Assembly: GCA_949128115.1 (NCBI GenBank)
Contig: OX421967.1
Coordinates: 19,732,635 to 19,796,634 of the forward strand
DNA length: 64,000 bases
Source: Anaspis maculata
Lineage: Eukaryota > Arthropoda > Insecta > Coleoptera > Scraptiidae
Direction: 5' to 3'
Shown here one piece after another: positions 10,993-22,955 of the stretch. Position numbers and translations under genes: made by a program. Position 1 is the first letter of the stretch. The number at the start of each line of letters is the position of its first letter. The notes beneath the pieces were generated by a model. That model searched no databases and had not been told where the DNA came from. It saw nothing but the letters and a program-made list of their open reading frames with translations.

Positions 10993-13900
10993 ATGGCCAA
11001 ATTGCATAAAATCACTCATTTAAGCCACGAAGCGCTGAACCAGTTGGCGAGAGATCCAAATTCTTCAGTCGAATTGGTGAAAGGCTCGTACAACATTGCT
11101 CTGGAAACCTTTAACCGTCATCCCCTACCCGCTCACTACGAGGACACGAAAGAACCCATCAGGAAGGTCCTTCGCAAAGACGTTGGAAAGTACTTCCATT
11201 TGTAAGTACAAAAAGACTTCGAAAACCGCTGAACTTTCAATTTTACCGTATTGTGTACGTTCAATTGCTATCGCAGGCATAGAGGAATCTTGCTGGGATT
11301 CCAAAATCCGACAATGTTATCACAATATGGAATGGTATTCGGAAAGTCGCCGACCAGCTACCATTCCATCCAAGCGGAGTTTTTCGTGTTCAAGGCTGTC
11401 GTGGGAAAAGTACTGGAAGGCGTCGTCAGCGTCAACCAAGAAGATGCAGATTATATCGGATGCTTGGTTCATCGAATGTTTAACGTTACGATTCCCAAAC
11501 CGCGGGACAAAGATGAGGAATGGATAGGCAAAATGCTATGTGTGGGTGCCAGAATTTCGTTTGAAATCACTGAAATGAGTTTCCGTGGAAGATTGCCGTA
11601 CATCAAAGGTACCTTGAGGTACGTATGGTTTCAACGAAGGTTTCATATGTTCTGTCCTCATCAATCCTGTAGGTACAATATTTTGCGAAAGATTCTAGCC
11701 TCGGATTTTTTATAGTAAATACCTACCTGATACCGTGATTCGATCATAAAAAGGTATAGTAGGTACCACAGGGTAGGTACCTATAATCATTACACTGTGT
11801 GATCCCAACCATTCTGAATTGAGGTAGGCTGTGACATGGTCAAATTCTGGGATGTGAAGGCTGCTTTTTGCCAGGGCACAGCCTACCCCAATTCCACAAA
11901 GCCTGCAAATAGGCGGCTAGTATCTAGGAACCTATGGAAATTTTTGTTTGAAACGTCCCTTCGGGCGGGAAGTTGGAATTTGAGAGAAAGATTGAAAATA
12001 ATTTGCTGGAAATTGAAAATTCTGTTAAAAAAATTGATTTTGACGTTGATTTTCTGGGAAAACCTCATATTTTTTTCAAATAAATCTTATTGTTGAAATC
12101 TTCAATTGAGGCTTCACTCTAAGCTCCATCATTTTACTACAGTCTTGAAAACCCAGGCCGGTTTTACATTTTCAACCGGACAATTCCCGGGAAATTCGAG
12201 AAAAAAAATTGTTGGGTATGTTCAAGAACCATGCAGTTACCGGGTCCGGTGTTATAAAGGGCAACACGATTTTTATAATTCCAAAAGTGAGAATAGATTG
12301 AAAACACTGTCCTAGAAGGTTTTCTGAAAGTAAATTTGCGGATCATCCACAAACTTTTGAAAAAAAAAAATTAAGAAAGTTACGAAAATACGTAGTGTGT
12401 CATTGACGCCAGACAGTTATGCAACTCCACAAACGCAGTGAAATTGGAAATTAACCAAAGATAACAGTCACTAACGGGACCGGGAGCAAAACAGGGGTGT
12501 TGGGCGGGGAGAATCTAAAATTTGTGCGCAGTAGGTACAACAAAGAAGAAGGCAGAAATTCGCTGGAAATGGTGGAAAGAGCATAGAAACACATTTTATT
12601 TCGCATGGAGAAGGCAATAAACGTCAGGAAAGAAGGAGCAAAACAGACATGATACTGGACCGGGGAGCAAAAGAGGGGTGGGTGGGGAGAAGCTAAAAAC
12701 AACTCGACGCACAACAAAGAAGGAAAGAAAGAATCGGTCAAACTCGTAAGAAAAGCATAAAAGAGTGACCAGCGGGACCGGGGAGCAAAACAGGGGTGTT
12801 TGGCGGGAAGAATCTAAAAGTAACGCGCAGTACAACAAAGAAGAAGGCAGAAATTCGCTGGAAATGGTGGAAAGAAAAGAAGAAGGCGGAAATTATTTCC
12901 GCATCGTCGGCAGCAAGCAACGTTCGCAGATCGCCGTAATTACACATTTCATTGAACTTCATACCGAATCGTTGGGAGACACCGCGGAACGAAAAGAATG
13001 GCGCCGGACAACTTTCCCCTTCGTTCAACGCTGTCAAAGGTTGACAGATGGAAGAGAGACGTCAGAGGAACGTCAACTGTCAAAAAAAAAGAACAGCAAC
13101 ATGCGGTGGTTGTCATGGCAGCAACGAAGAAATGGACGCAAAAAGGGAGCACTTTCAAGTGACGAGAAAGACTATTGGCGAAAATCAGCGGCCACCAGAA
13201 GGCGCTGAACGCAGTCAAACATGGTGGCCCAAGAGGCCTTGACAAATAGGTACCCAGCGCACAGCCCAGCGCAGTAGCCACGCAGTAGCGCAGTAGCACT
13301 CGACAGTTGACAGTACCTACTCCAAATCATAAAAATATTGACAGTTTTGACAGTTGAAAAATAATTAAATTTTTTTGTCTTCCTTGTTTACCACATCTTC
13401 GTGAATGTGAGCGAGTGAGTGTTGTAGTTTGACTTGAATTACTGCGTTAGTATACGCCGATGGACACAATGCACAATGCAGCAGCAAAAGCCGATACGTA
13501 AGTTGGTGAAATGCTGGCCGAAAAATGCAATCTCTGAATGCTTATTTACGTTACAGATGTTAAGTTGTGTGAGCCCCTTGCACACAAGGTGGAAATACTA
13601 AGCCCCCACAAGACAAGGCATAGGTACAACAGGACGCATCACGAATATAAGCCAACAATTATCGTTTAGGCCAGAAAGATGAACATTCTTTTGGAGTAAT
13701 CGTACGACTCATACATTGACTGTAAAGTAAAATTTCAGTAGCTAATAAGCATTTACCGCTGTCTAGAATAATAAAAATCATAGTTTATCAATAATAATTG
13801 AGTATTCTTCAATCATAAGTTTAATCAAAGCATCATCGGTTGATATTAGAACAATGATATTAGGTAGTGTTTCTACAATGGAAAATATTTTCATATCGAT

Positions 13901-16900
13901 TAAGTTGTTCTAAATCTGAACTGATGAGGCGAGTGACGGATTCTGATTTGCAGGCCAGGTATCTTCTCTCAATACCGCTGGCGTTGATCTCCAGGCTCTC
14001 CGGCTGCTCTCACTGGCTTATCGGAGATGGCTTCACGAGTTCACAACACTGTTCTAACAACTGGGCCACAGAACCTAGCCTCCAAATGGTTTTCAATTAT
14101 CCATTTATGAGACATAACAAAGCACAAGAGTCTCAGTCGCAGTGAGCCCCAGTCACCCCACATACGATTAAATGACCTGCCTCAATCACTTCTTCGCACT
14201 TTGTCGAGTCGAGAGGGGGCTGATTTGGTCACCAACATGACCATGAATATTGGGCAAATGAATCTGTATTATCGGCATTTTCTAAAACAAAAATAAGTTA
14301 GAGATAATGCTACGAAATTCCATTCCCAACGAACCCACAGTTCTTGGCCCACTGTTACGGTTTCACTGACAGCTATCACTGTTGACAGCTGTTGTGATGT
14401 AAATGCGCACTGCGTTTACTACCTATTTGTCAAGGCCCCTTGGGCCACCATGTTTTATTGCGTACAGCGCTACCACGCGGAAAAGATTTTCGCCAATAGG
14501 CGATTGACCTTATTGGGGAAAATGGCCGTTTCGTCGAGGAAGTTTTAGGGAATTAATTTTTAGAACTGGTGTAAGTTGCCGTGCGGCAACGGCGGTGGTT
14601 ACGTCAATTGGTGGCATGTCAAAACTGTCACTTTGCTGTCTTGTGCAGTACGCTACAAGCAAACTTTCGTTCCTGTGAACCCTTGGGACCCCATAGGCTC
14701 GTTATTGGGCCCCATGTTGATGACCAGCGTCGTCGCAGACCTTTCTCTAAATCATCCATAGCTTCCGCCCAAGGAAGAGCAACAGACTCTGTCACACCCG
14801 CACGGAGGGAAACACACAAGCCCGTCGACAAGCCTGCCAGCCAAGAAAAAATCACCTCGGGCTGGCCGTGCAGAGTCAACCACCACCTACCTTTTTTCCT
14901 CGCTTTTTTCTAAAGATTTCCTGCTTCGACTTCAGCTGGAGATCCGCATTTTTCATTCTAACAAGCTCGCCGTAGCTACCTCTGTGTTCGCGACGTGAAC
15001 GTTGTTTTTTTTTTATCGCAATAATGTAGTGCATTGCTGGGGGCGTAGTCTTTCAGCTGCGCACCTCTGGAGCTAGATCTACAAACCTGCTAAATACGCT
15101 AACCATAACATGAAATAAGAGACACAAATGCAAACCCCTTTTTCAGATTATTTCTACTTGTCAAATTTCCATGTCAATATGTGGGTATTACAGGTATCCA
15201 CTAGTGCCCACCTAGGCTACTAGACGTCGGAGTATGTTTTTCTCGCAAAAACGTCCTCGACGATCAAGTACCGAGCTCTACACCAGGTGGCGTTTTTCTA
15301 ATGTAAATTAGAGAGACATGTAAATCGCCTATTGGACAGGGAGCTGGTGCCTTGAAACTTACGTCATAAGGTACATGATTTTAACCCCGTAAGTCTAATG
15401 TACGTTGATAAGGTTGTTGAAAATTTCTTTGTCTTACATGTCAGACCGGGGGCTTTAGGCTGGTATAGGCTTGTCAATTTTCGAAAAATGTCAAAAATTT
15501 ATGTCATAAGGTACATGAATGAAACCAACGGGCTTTTGTATGGGAACATCCCCTCAATCAAAAATCGAGTCATGAGACAAAATTCATGGTGGCTCTCGGT
15601 CCATAAGACAAGTTTGAAATTTTCAAAAAAGGCCAAAACTCACCTCCTCCTGGAGACTTCTCCTTTGGCATAATTTTAGGAATGAAAAACGATTCACACA
15701 TGATTTTTTACGCAGGTTTCGAATCTGTCAACAAAAATTTTTAATGGTACCTTGGCTACATCGCTTACAGGGTGCAACATCGAAAAATTTTTCTCAAATC
15801 GTACACCCCGTATTTTAACATGGAAATCGATTCCGTTTTTCATCCTTCCTTATATCGCACTTGGTGGGTTAGTCAACAAAACGCCTGTAAAAAAATTGAT
15901 AAATTTTGGTTCTTTTTTGAAAATTTTAAACTTGTCTTATGGACCGAAAGCCCCCAAAAAATTTGCCTTCCAGATTTTCGATCAAGGGGATGTTCCCACT
16001 CAAAATCCAGTTGGTTTCATTCATTTTTCATTTACCTTATGACGTAAATTTTTGGCCATTTTTTTCGAAAATTAACAAGCTCACCAGCCTAAAGCCCCCG
16101 GTCTGGCATGTAAGACAAAGCAATTTTTAACAACCTTATCAACGCACATTAGACCTACAGGGCTAAAATCATGTACCTTATGACGTAAGTTTTGAGGCAC
16201 CAGCTCCCTGTCCATATTTAATGTGAGTAAATCGCATCCATCCGTACCTAAATCGTCTCGAAATTGCATAAGGAAGAGAATGGTGCTAGAATTTTTACTG
16301 TAAAATGTAAGGTTTCCGTTGCCCTTTATTACACTAGCACCCAGTTACCTTTTGTTTAAAAAAAAATGGTCACGGGATAAAAAGTTGGAAAATTTACAGA
16401 TTTTCCAAAGAGAAAAGCTCGGAAACCGTGGGTCCGTTTTCGAAAATTTTTACTCCAAAAATTAATTCAATCTTTTCTCCAGCTTTCATTCTCAGCATGT
16501 CTGCACCTAAAATAAATATTTCGTGGGGCTCACCGCATGTCAAGTTTGCATTGCAGTTTTTCTTTCAAATTCACAGAATGTGCTAATTCCATTTTGAAAA
16601 AATTACCGTTGGAAAACCGCAACCGTGCCGATTTTGAAAATAGGTTTACACGACGCCCAATCTCATGTACTTTCCATATCAATTAGAATTTTTCGAAAAA
16701 GTTCGTCGAACTTCGTCGTTCATTCCCGATTTCCCGAGCAGCAATGAATTTTTGAGTGAAGTCTGCAACAAAAGCGGGTCTTATTCCTGGTCAAAACATG
16801 GGCGAGAGGCCCTTTCGAGTCCACCAGATTATGATGAAACTGGGTAGATCAGTAGCATCTGAGGGGTGGAACGTTTAGGTCAAATACTGATGATGTCAGA

Positions 16901-19900
16901 CATCACGGCCGCCACAATTGAAACAAAAAAAATCGGTTGTGTCACCCCAAAACTTTCCCAACTAGTATACCTACAGGAACCTATGGAAAATTTTCTAGGA
17001 AAAATTCCCTTCGGGTGGAAAGTTGGAATTAGAGAGAAAGATTGAAAACAATTTGCAGGAAATTGTAAATTTTGTCAAGAAAAGTTGAATTTATCGGGAA
17101 AACCTCAAATATTTTTCAAAATAATCTTCAATGTAAAAATCGTCAATTGAAGCTTTCACTTGATTAAGCTCCATCATCTAGTCCGGTCTCCCAGGCCGGT
17201 TTTACATTTTCAACAGGAAAATTCACGGGAAATTGGAAAATGTTCAAGAACCAGTTACTGTCAAAACACCGACGCCGCGCCGGCGAGAGACCCTCTCATA
17301 AGGTGGGAGCGGCTAGAAGAAATTTTGAAAATTCATAATGCCCGACTGGAAAATGGTGGAAAACTGCAACTGCAGACCTAATTTGACACTTTTGTTGTGT
17401 TGTTTTCTTCCGAATTTAATGTAATTCCGACATTGTAATTGTGCAGAAAAAGTTTTGAGATTTCGACGGACATATCCATTTTTAGGTCCCACAAGACGAT
17501 TCACACCATTTTCAGAATGATGTCTGTCTGTGTGTGCGTGCGTGCGTGTTGCTGTGATCTTCCACGATAACTGCCGAACCGTTGACCCGATCGACTTGAA
17601 ATTTGGTATGTGGACATTGTTGGTCCGGGGAATGAGCCCATTAGTTTTTAGGTGCCATATGTGAAACCCTATGTCAAACAGAACTGTCACTATCAACAAA
17701 TATGTCCGAAGCTTCATCTCACGAAACTCGACTTGCAATATGTTATTTGAAAGCCCTTGAAAACAGTTGAAAGTATTGCCCAATCTGTCATCTGTCAAAT
17801 AATAAAAAATGGCAAAGTTCAAAACTTCATCATTTCATTATTCAAAATCTATCCCATGGACTAGAACCAAATTTGGCAAGAAGCAAACACGACAAAAGAG
17901 TCAAATCAAGTCCGAAGTTGCAGTTTGTCGCCATTTTCCAGTCGGGCGTTATGAATTTTCTAAATTTCTCCTAGTCGTTGCAACCAGAAGGCCTCTCGCC
18001 CGTGTTTTGACCAGGACGACTCGCTTTTGATGCAGGACTCCATTCAAAAATTGATTCCAGCTCGGAGATCGACCTTTTTCGAAAAATTACAACTGATATC
18101 GAAAGTAGATTGGATTAGGCGTCGTGTTAGCCCTATTTTCAAAATCGGCACGGTTGCGGTTTTCCAACGGTAATTTCTTCAAAATGAAATTAGCACATTC
18201 CGTGAATTGGTCCGCTGCAAAGTTGGTTTCAAAAGTTGCTTGTAGTGTGGTGTCATCAACCGGCCCATGTCGAAAGTACAATTTAGTTTTCCTAAAAAGC
18301 CAGAGAAGCAGAATTATATCAAAATGAATTGTGTTTTATTGTGCTCTACGTATGGTTGCAGGCACTTTAAGAAAAAAAAATCAAAATTGATGACAACCCT
18401 GTATACAAAACAAAAATTCATTATAGATTCAGAAGTTGATTTTTTGTACTCAATGTTTTTCCATAAACAGTTCATCAAAATCTTTTGAAACAACGAAAAT
18501 AGAAGCGATCGAAGGACCAACTTTTGTTCCTCCAGAACTTCAAAATGAAAAAAAAAAAATTTATCAACAACTTTCCAGCACTCTACTACACCGCACCTTC
18601 AAGATGGTCCAACACTTTTAAGTCACCTGTATGTACCTGTTTTTGATTTTCTTTTGAAATTCGAATATTTGCTACACATCGTCAAGTGTAGATATTCTGA
18701 GGTTGGTCGTACATTAAAAACGTCTTCACTGAGCCTCCTCCTCTTGAATATGTTTTCTTGCAATATTTGCACTTAACATTTGCACATGAATCGGTTTTTT
18801 TTTGTGAAGTATGGAGCCAAACGTCCGAAATTGTGCAATTGGGTGTACGTGCAATTAGATAGGCACCAGATGAAGCACTAGATAGATGGGAAGGTACTGA
18901 TTTTAAGCGCATTTTCTATCTTGATGAAAATTGCTATTGCAACCGCTTTGTCCGTCCGTCCGTCCGTTCCTCAAACTCCTCGCAAACTAGACGCCCTAGC
19001 TTTCTAATTTTTTCGCTGTTACATAGCTGCCACTCCCAAAGCTGGGCTAGGCTATATTGGAGTCTATATTACGCCGCCAACATAGAGTAAACCGCCCCCG
19101 ATAAACTTGAAATAACATAATACTGCAATTTCTACCAGATCTAATGCTCTGGTGCTCTCATTTTATGAATAATACATAGTTGCTACTTATAAACGTAAGC
19201 CCAGAAACAGTCCGTCTTCAATATCCGCCGCCGACATGAAAAAACTGCTGAAAACCGCCCCCAATCACTTTAAAATGAAAAACATAAACCCGAAGACATA
19301 GCGATCTAATTCTTTCGGTATATGAATAGCTGACTAAAAATGGGAAAGGATAGGCTACTTTTGGTTAGTCGCCGCCCCCAGATTCCGCCCCTAAACGACA
19401 AAAAGTGCAACTTTCACAATTGTTACTGATTGGGATGTTCCAACTCAAATTGTGCAACATTTGCTCAGCCGAACGCTGCCGCTTCCACACGCCGCCCCCA
19501 AAGTAACAGATAAATGAAAAACATGAACTCGAAGACATAGCGATCGAAGTCTTTCGCTATATTGATAGCTGACTAAAAATGGAAAAGGATAGGCTACTTT
19601 TGATATGGCGCCGCCTCCAGCTTCCGCCTCCAAAAGAAAAAAGTGCAACTCTCAACAATTTTCACTGATTTAGATGTTGATGTTACCTCAAACATTTAGA
19701 AACTCTTGACTCAAACTGTGGAAGAATTTCTTTGCCAAACTCTGCCGCTCCCACACGCTGCCCCCAAAGTAAGAGATAAATGTAAAACATAACCCTGAAG
19801 ACATAACGATCCAATTGTTCCGCTATATAGATAGCTGACTAAAAGTGGGAAGAGATAGGTCACTAGTGATTAGTCGCCGCCTCCAGCTCCCGCCTTCAAA

Positions 19901-21163
19901 CAAACAAAAAAATGCAACTTTCCGAAGAACCCGAAGACATAACGATCTAATCCTTTCACTATATGGATAGCCAACTAAAAATGGGAAAGAATAGGCTACT
20001 GTTGATTAGTCGCCGCTCCCAGTTTCCGCCCCCAAACAAAAAAATATTGATGAGTGAAAGAAATTTTCATTCAAATCTATTTCATTGGCAAGTGACCCAT
20101 TCTGATAACAAAATATCACAATGAGTTTCGACTGAAGAGAGTGGGCAAAGAATGGTGTTTCTCCTTCAACCAAATTTCTTTACGTTCACAATATGCCTCT
20201 TTAAGAAAATGCGCTACTGAGACTCACGCACGTGAAGGCATACTCACTTGTTTACCCTGTATTGACATTGCAAAGCAGCGCTGGCGACATTTGATCTCTT
20301 ACCATAAACCCCACGGGTATACCTTTAGTCGAAATCGGTCAAATATGGTTTAGAAATAAATCGGGGGGGAGAAGGGCAAAAAAAACCTGACGGACTAACG
20401 GACACACAGACCGACCGACACGGAATTTTTTCTTCGACAGATTTCGACGTTTTAGCATACGAGGAGTCCAAAAAAAACGAATAAAAATGTTTTCTTATCG
20501 TAATTACCTTCTTCTAATTTTTTCGAAGAATTCGATGAGAAGTAAAAATTTAACACTGGTGACGTCACTGTTTAATATCTCCATCCCTAGTTCTCTCACC
20601 GTGATATTTTCACGATATTTGATATTTGATATTGTGATACTTTTGCGAGGTCGCATGGTAGAGCAGCTTATAGCTGAATGCCGCCTCGTAAAATAAGACA
20701 ATTAAATAAATAAATAAATAAATATTCCCATGATGTGTTCGTTCCACGCGCAGTGCTTATGGAAGAGCTTAGTAGCTTAGCTTTATTATGACGTCTCGCG
20801 AATTTTTAAAATTGCTGTAATAAATAATAGTCGTGTGAAAAAAGCTTAATTTTTCTTTTCAAAATGGGTTTACTGATATGTATTTGATAGCCCAGTCATG
20901 GCAAAATCTCAGAATAGCACCCAGTGTCCAGTAGCGTATAATAATTAATGTAAGTTTGTTATTACAGGGAAGTTCTCTCGGACGCTGCCGGTAGATTTGG
21001 AGCCAGTAACGATAAAACCGAGCAGCATGCCGTTGACGCGCAGAAAGAGTCTTCGAAAAAGGAACAAGATGAAAACGATCCATTTCCAGAGTTCCAGTTC
21101 AAAGTTCCCCAAATACCAAAAGCGAAAATAATAGAGAAAAAGCGTAAGCCTAGTGAACATTGA
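10993..21163 (+). CDS. Polr1F: DNA-directed RNA polymerase I subunit RPA43
   Basis: RPA43 is a stalk subunit of nucleolar RNA polymerase I, the counterpart of Rpb7 in Pol II, and contacts the initiation factor Rrn3/TIF-IA. Exon 1 is 10993-11201 (donor GTAAGT), exon 2 is 11277-11618 (acceptor CGCAG, donor GTACGT), and exon 3 is 20968-21163 (acceptor ATTACAG, stop TGA). Phases agree at both junctions and the sum is 747 bp, giving 248 residues. Family-like blocks in exon 2 are GILLGFQNP, QAEFFVFKAVVGKVLEG and IGCLVHRMFNVTIPKP followed by WIG, the N-terminal tip and OB-fold regions. Exon 3 gives an acidic then lysine-rich tail ending KKRKPSEH, as expected for the C-terminus. An alternative exon at 11673-11715 would end the protein early. 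Exons 1-2 are secure; exon 3 rests on phase, splice site and composition. Confidence 0.85.
11673..11715 (+). CDS. Possible alternative terminal exon of RPA43
   Basis: After the exon 2 donor at 11619 there is an acceptor (CCTGTAG) only 54 bp later. Splicing there, or retaining that 54-bp segment, keeps the reading frame and reaches TAG at 11713-11715. Either choice gives a protein without the lysine-rich tail encoded at 20968. The 54-bp intron is short, so this may be only a cryptic site. Confidence 0.3.
11796..11898. mobile_element. MITE-like hairpin, family C, in RPA43 intron 2
   Basis: Shares with 4268-4386 the words TCAAATTCTGGGATGTGAAG and GGGCACAGCCTACCCCAATT. The left side carries the inverted counterpart (AATTGAGGTAGGCTGTG). 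Non-coding. Confidence 0.6.
11940..12345. repeat. Dispersed repeat family A, copy 2
   Basis: Collinear with 16999-17260 and with the two halves of the interrupted copy at 2250-3275. It begins at a CGTCCCTTCGGGCGGGAAG block and runs through a block containing TTGAGGCTTCACTCTAAGC. Lies in RPA43 intron 2. Confidence 0.6.
12477..12875. repeat. Three degenerate tandem units, purine-rich
   Basis: Units start at about 12477, 12657 and 12776 with ACCGGGGAGCAAAACAGGGG or a variant and continue through AACAAAGAAGAAGGCAGAAA. The middle unit is the most diverged. Strong purine bias on the plus strand keeps several frames open, including a 147-codon frame at 12765-13208 that has no ATG and is not called as a gene. 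Confidence 0.6.
13165..14510. mobile_element. Foldback element in RPA43 intron 2
   Basis: The block at about 13170-13255 (containing ACTATTGGCGAAAATC and CATGGTGGCCCAAGAGGCC) is mirrored at about 14425-14500 (GGCCCCTTGGGCCACCATG and GATTTTCGCCAATAG). The loop is about 1.2 kb. At 13460 an ATG in a good context is followed by a consensus donor, but the next acceptor leads straight to a stop, so no gene is called. Confidence 0.55.
14570..14915. other. G/C-richer block, open on both strands, unassigned
   Basis: One plus-strand and one minus-strand frame (14581-14913 and 14628-14879) are open. The plus frame gives a basic, Ser/Ala/Pro-rich peptide, and the minus frame contains WSSTWGPITSLWGPKG. 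I recognise neither. Without homology neither is favoured; it lies in RPA43 intron 2. Confidence 0.25.
15325..16215. mobile_element. Foldback element G, full copy
   Basis: The arm at about 15325-15620 (GACAGGGAGCTGGTGCC, CATAAGGTACATGA) is mirrored at about 15925-16215 (GGCACCAGCTCCCTGTC, TACCTTATGACGTAA). The centre is near 15770. A partial, rearranged copy lies at 37190-37905. Non-coding. Confidence 0.7.
16381..18232. mobile_element. Foldback built from dispersed repeat family A
   Basis: The left arm (about 16480-17390) carries family A in the same orientation as 2540-3275. The right arm (about 17830-18230) carries it inverted: for example the block with GCGAGAGGCCCTTTCGAG near 16800 is mirrored near 17990, and GGAAAACCGCAACCGTGCCG near 16610 is mirrored near 18150. 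The loop (17550-17790) contains the repeat also found at 5728-5960. A block with GTGTGTGCGTGCGTGCGTG lies at 17530. No coding capacity recognised. Confidence 0.65.
18233..18944. other. RPA43 intron 2, nothing recognised
   Basis: A/T-rich with short frames on both strands, none with a recognisable domain or good splice sites. Confidence 0.3.
18945..20050. repeat. Degenerate tandem array, CCGCCCCC-containing units
   Basis: Units of roughly 150-250 bp recur at about 19020, 19200, 19320, 19560, 19830 and 19960. Each carries TAGCTGACTAAAAATGGGAA or a variant, then TAGTCGCCGCC, CCGCC and CCCAAA blocks. Spacing is irregular and units are diverged, so the array is old. A run of GTCCGTCC units lies at 18949-18968. 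Located in RPA43 intron 2. Confidence 0.6.
20641..20722 (+). repeat. 5'-truncated copy of the tRNA-Ser-like SINE
   Basis: Matches the 3' half of the element at 51244-51424: GGTAGAGCAGCTTATAGCTG, then CCTCGTAAAATAAGACAATT and an AAAT-repeat tail. The tRNA-like head is absent, as in incomplete reverse transcription. Confidence 0.7.
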
Positions 21164-21836
21164 AAATTCTGTGAATCACGTGAGTAGGCTTGTTTTTTTT
21201 ATGTACCTACTCCTTATGGGATAGGTAGGTGTAGGTACCTTCACAGGTTTTGTTACTCACATATTAATATTCTTTATAATTATTGTTTCAAATGTTTGCC
21301 TTTATACTTAATTAAGTTTGAAATTTGTTCTAAGAATATTTTCTTTATACTCATATAGATATTTACACTTTATTCATGTTTGAATGATTTATTATACGTT
21401 GGAAACAAGTAATACGCAGAGCAGTATCATTTGCTATTTCACCATCACTCAAAATCTGTCATAACCCAGGCATTTTAGGTTTTAACCCGGAAATAATTCC
21501 CACAAAGCTGAATTTTTGTACAGTGACCCTTTCTGAACAACATATCAAAATGCCTACTTGGAGATTCTGGCGCTCGCGTCATGGATTCCAGTGGGGTAAA
21601 AACCACCCTTACGATAACATGGTGTTTTTTTTTGTTTTTTTTTTGCCAAACGGTAACTTAGACCGCTTAGCAGGATTGCAACAAAATTGAACATGAGGGT
21701 GCAGCAAATTTCGTAAATTTTGATTATTTTCGGAAATATTTTACCAAAAATGAGAAAAAAAATTGTGTAGGTTTCGGTTAGGTAGAATGATGTTCATTGA
21801 AACGAAGTCGTGCCATGAAAATTATTGAGCTCGGTC

Positions 21837-22042
21837 ATAGGCCATCCACAATGATGTTAATGTTGACGGAATATTATCGGCAATGGTAATGTTAGCATTC
21901 AAAGCAACGAGTTTCAATGGTAATGATTACCGACCATTGCCACTAACATGATTGTGAACGTCACCATTCGAAACTCGTTGCTTTGAATGCTAACATTACT
22001 ATTGCCGATAACATTACATTAACATCATTATGGATGGCCTAT
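21837..22042. mobile_element. 206-bp palindromic MITE
   Basis: ATAGGCCATCCACAATGATG at the left end is mirrored by CATTATGGATGGCCTAT at the right. The inverted repeats extend about 85 bp on each side through AGCATTCAAAGCAACGAGTT. A short interior word, ATTGCCACTAACAT, is unpaired. Non-coding; target duplication not clear. Confidence 0.75.
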
Positions 22043-22048
22043 CAGTTA

Positions 22049-22150
22049 TTATTATTATTATTAGATGTGGTCGTTTGGCCTCGAAGGAACCTTTCTGCAC
22101 TGCGACCTGTAAGGTCTTTTGTGCGTTACCATACTTCTACTTCATTCCCA
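22049..22150. repeat. Dispersed repeat H, copy 1
   Basis: GGTCGTTTGG, CCTTTCTGCACTGCGAC and GGTCTTTTGTGCGTT recur in the same order at 49211-49285. A TTA microsatellite precedes it. Confidence 0.55.
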
Positions 22151-22201
22151 GGAAGTCAACTTGGCCTATCAGTTAGAAACGCGATTAATTCTATAGAAAT
22201 A

Positions 22202-22447
22202 CCCCGGTTGCACCAAAACATTTAATTATGAAATAGTTCATTGAGCATTTTCATTGGTGAATTTTAGCGTAGTAGTGGTAGTGCCCAATGAAAAACTCAG
22301 TGTTTCAGATAATTATGAGAAAATGTTCAGTTCACAACAGCTTGTATGCATTTTCTGTGGTCAGTCAACTGATACTGACCTAGAATTCACTATAGAAAAT
22401 GCTCAATTAGCTATTTCATGATTAAAATTCTTTTGTGCAACCGGGGG
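22202..22447. mobile_element. MITE with CCCCGGTTGCAC termini
   Basis: The left end CCCCGGTTGCACCAAAACA is mirrored by TTTTGTGCAACCGGGGG at the right. The inverted repeat continues about 60 bp (ATGAAATAG, GAGCATTTTC). About 246 bp, non-coding, with TA next to both ends. Confidence 0.7.
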
Positions 22448-22936
22448 TTAGTGTTGAAAGCGAGGTTGAAGGAAAAACCTAAAATCAGCTACGAAAAAAG
22501 ATCCGTGATGGTATTAAAACTAGAGAAAAGAACCTTTAAGAAACTAACGAGATCAAAATAGCCCTTTTCAAAATTTTGAAATAAATTTGAAATTTTAGAA
22601 ACAATAAAGAACTTAATTATAAGAATTTCCAGAAAATAAGATGATCATGTTCGCTAGCCAGCTGGAGCTTGAGTATCTTCAACTGTATTTATATTTTTTG
22701 GCGTACCAGCCTAGATAGCTGCTTGGTCAACATGATTGATTGATTGTCTCCCTCGCTCCTGGAAGATTCCCTATCCTTGAACCTCCTTGAAGTGAAAGTC
22801 GATTCAGTTTCACCTTTCATTCCAAAGATGTGAATTTTCAAAAAAAAACCGTCACGCTTTTTGATGTGTAATCTGTATCTCCCATATCGCAATATTACTC
22901 TTGAATGAGCAGTCAAGTTCGAATGCTCAAAGATTT
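22448..22936. other. Intergenic sequence, nothing recognised
   Basis: A/T-rich; the short minus-strand frame at 22689-22916 has no recognisable features. Confidence 0.3.
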
Positions 22937-22942
22937 TTTATT
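22937..22942 (-). terminator. Poly(A) signal of odorant-binding gene 2
   Basis: AATAAA on the minus strand, 14 bp past the stop codon at 22956-22958. Confidence 0.6.
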
Positions 22943-22955
22943 CAGTTTTAATCGT

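Noticed and set aside
12765..13208. 147-codon plus frame
   Set aside because: No ATG start, and it begins in a purine-rich tandem repeat; low complexity.
13460..13560. Short first coding exon (ATG at 13460, donor GTAAGT)
   Set aside because: The nearest acceptor leads to an immediate stop, and the site lies in a foldback loop.
14628..14879. 83-codon minus frame
   Set aside because: Both strands are open in this G/C-richer block and neither product is recognised; not called as a gene.
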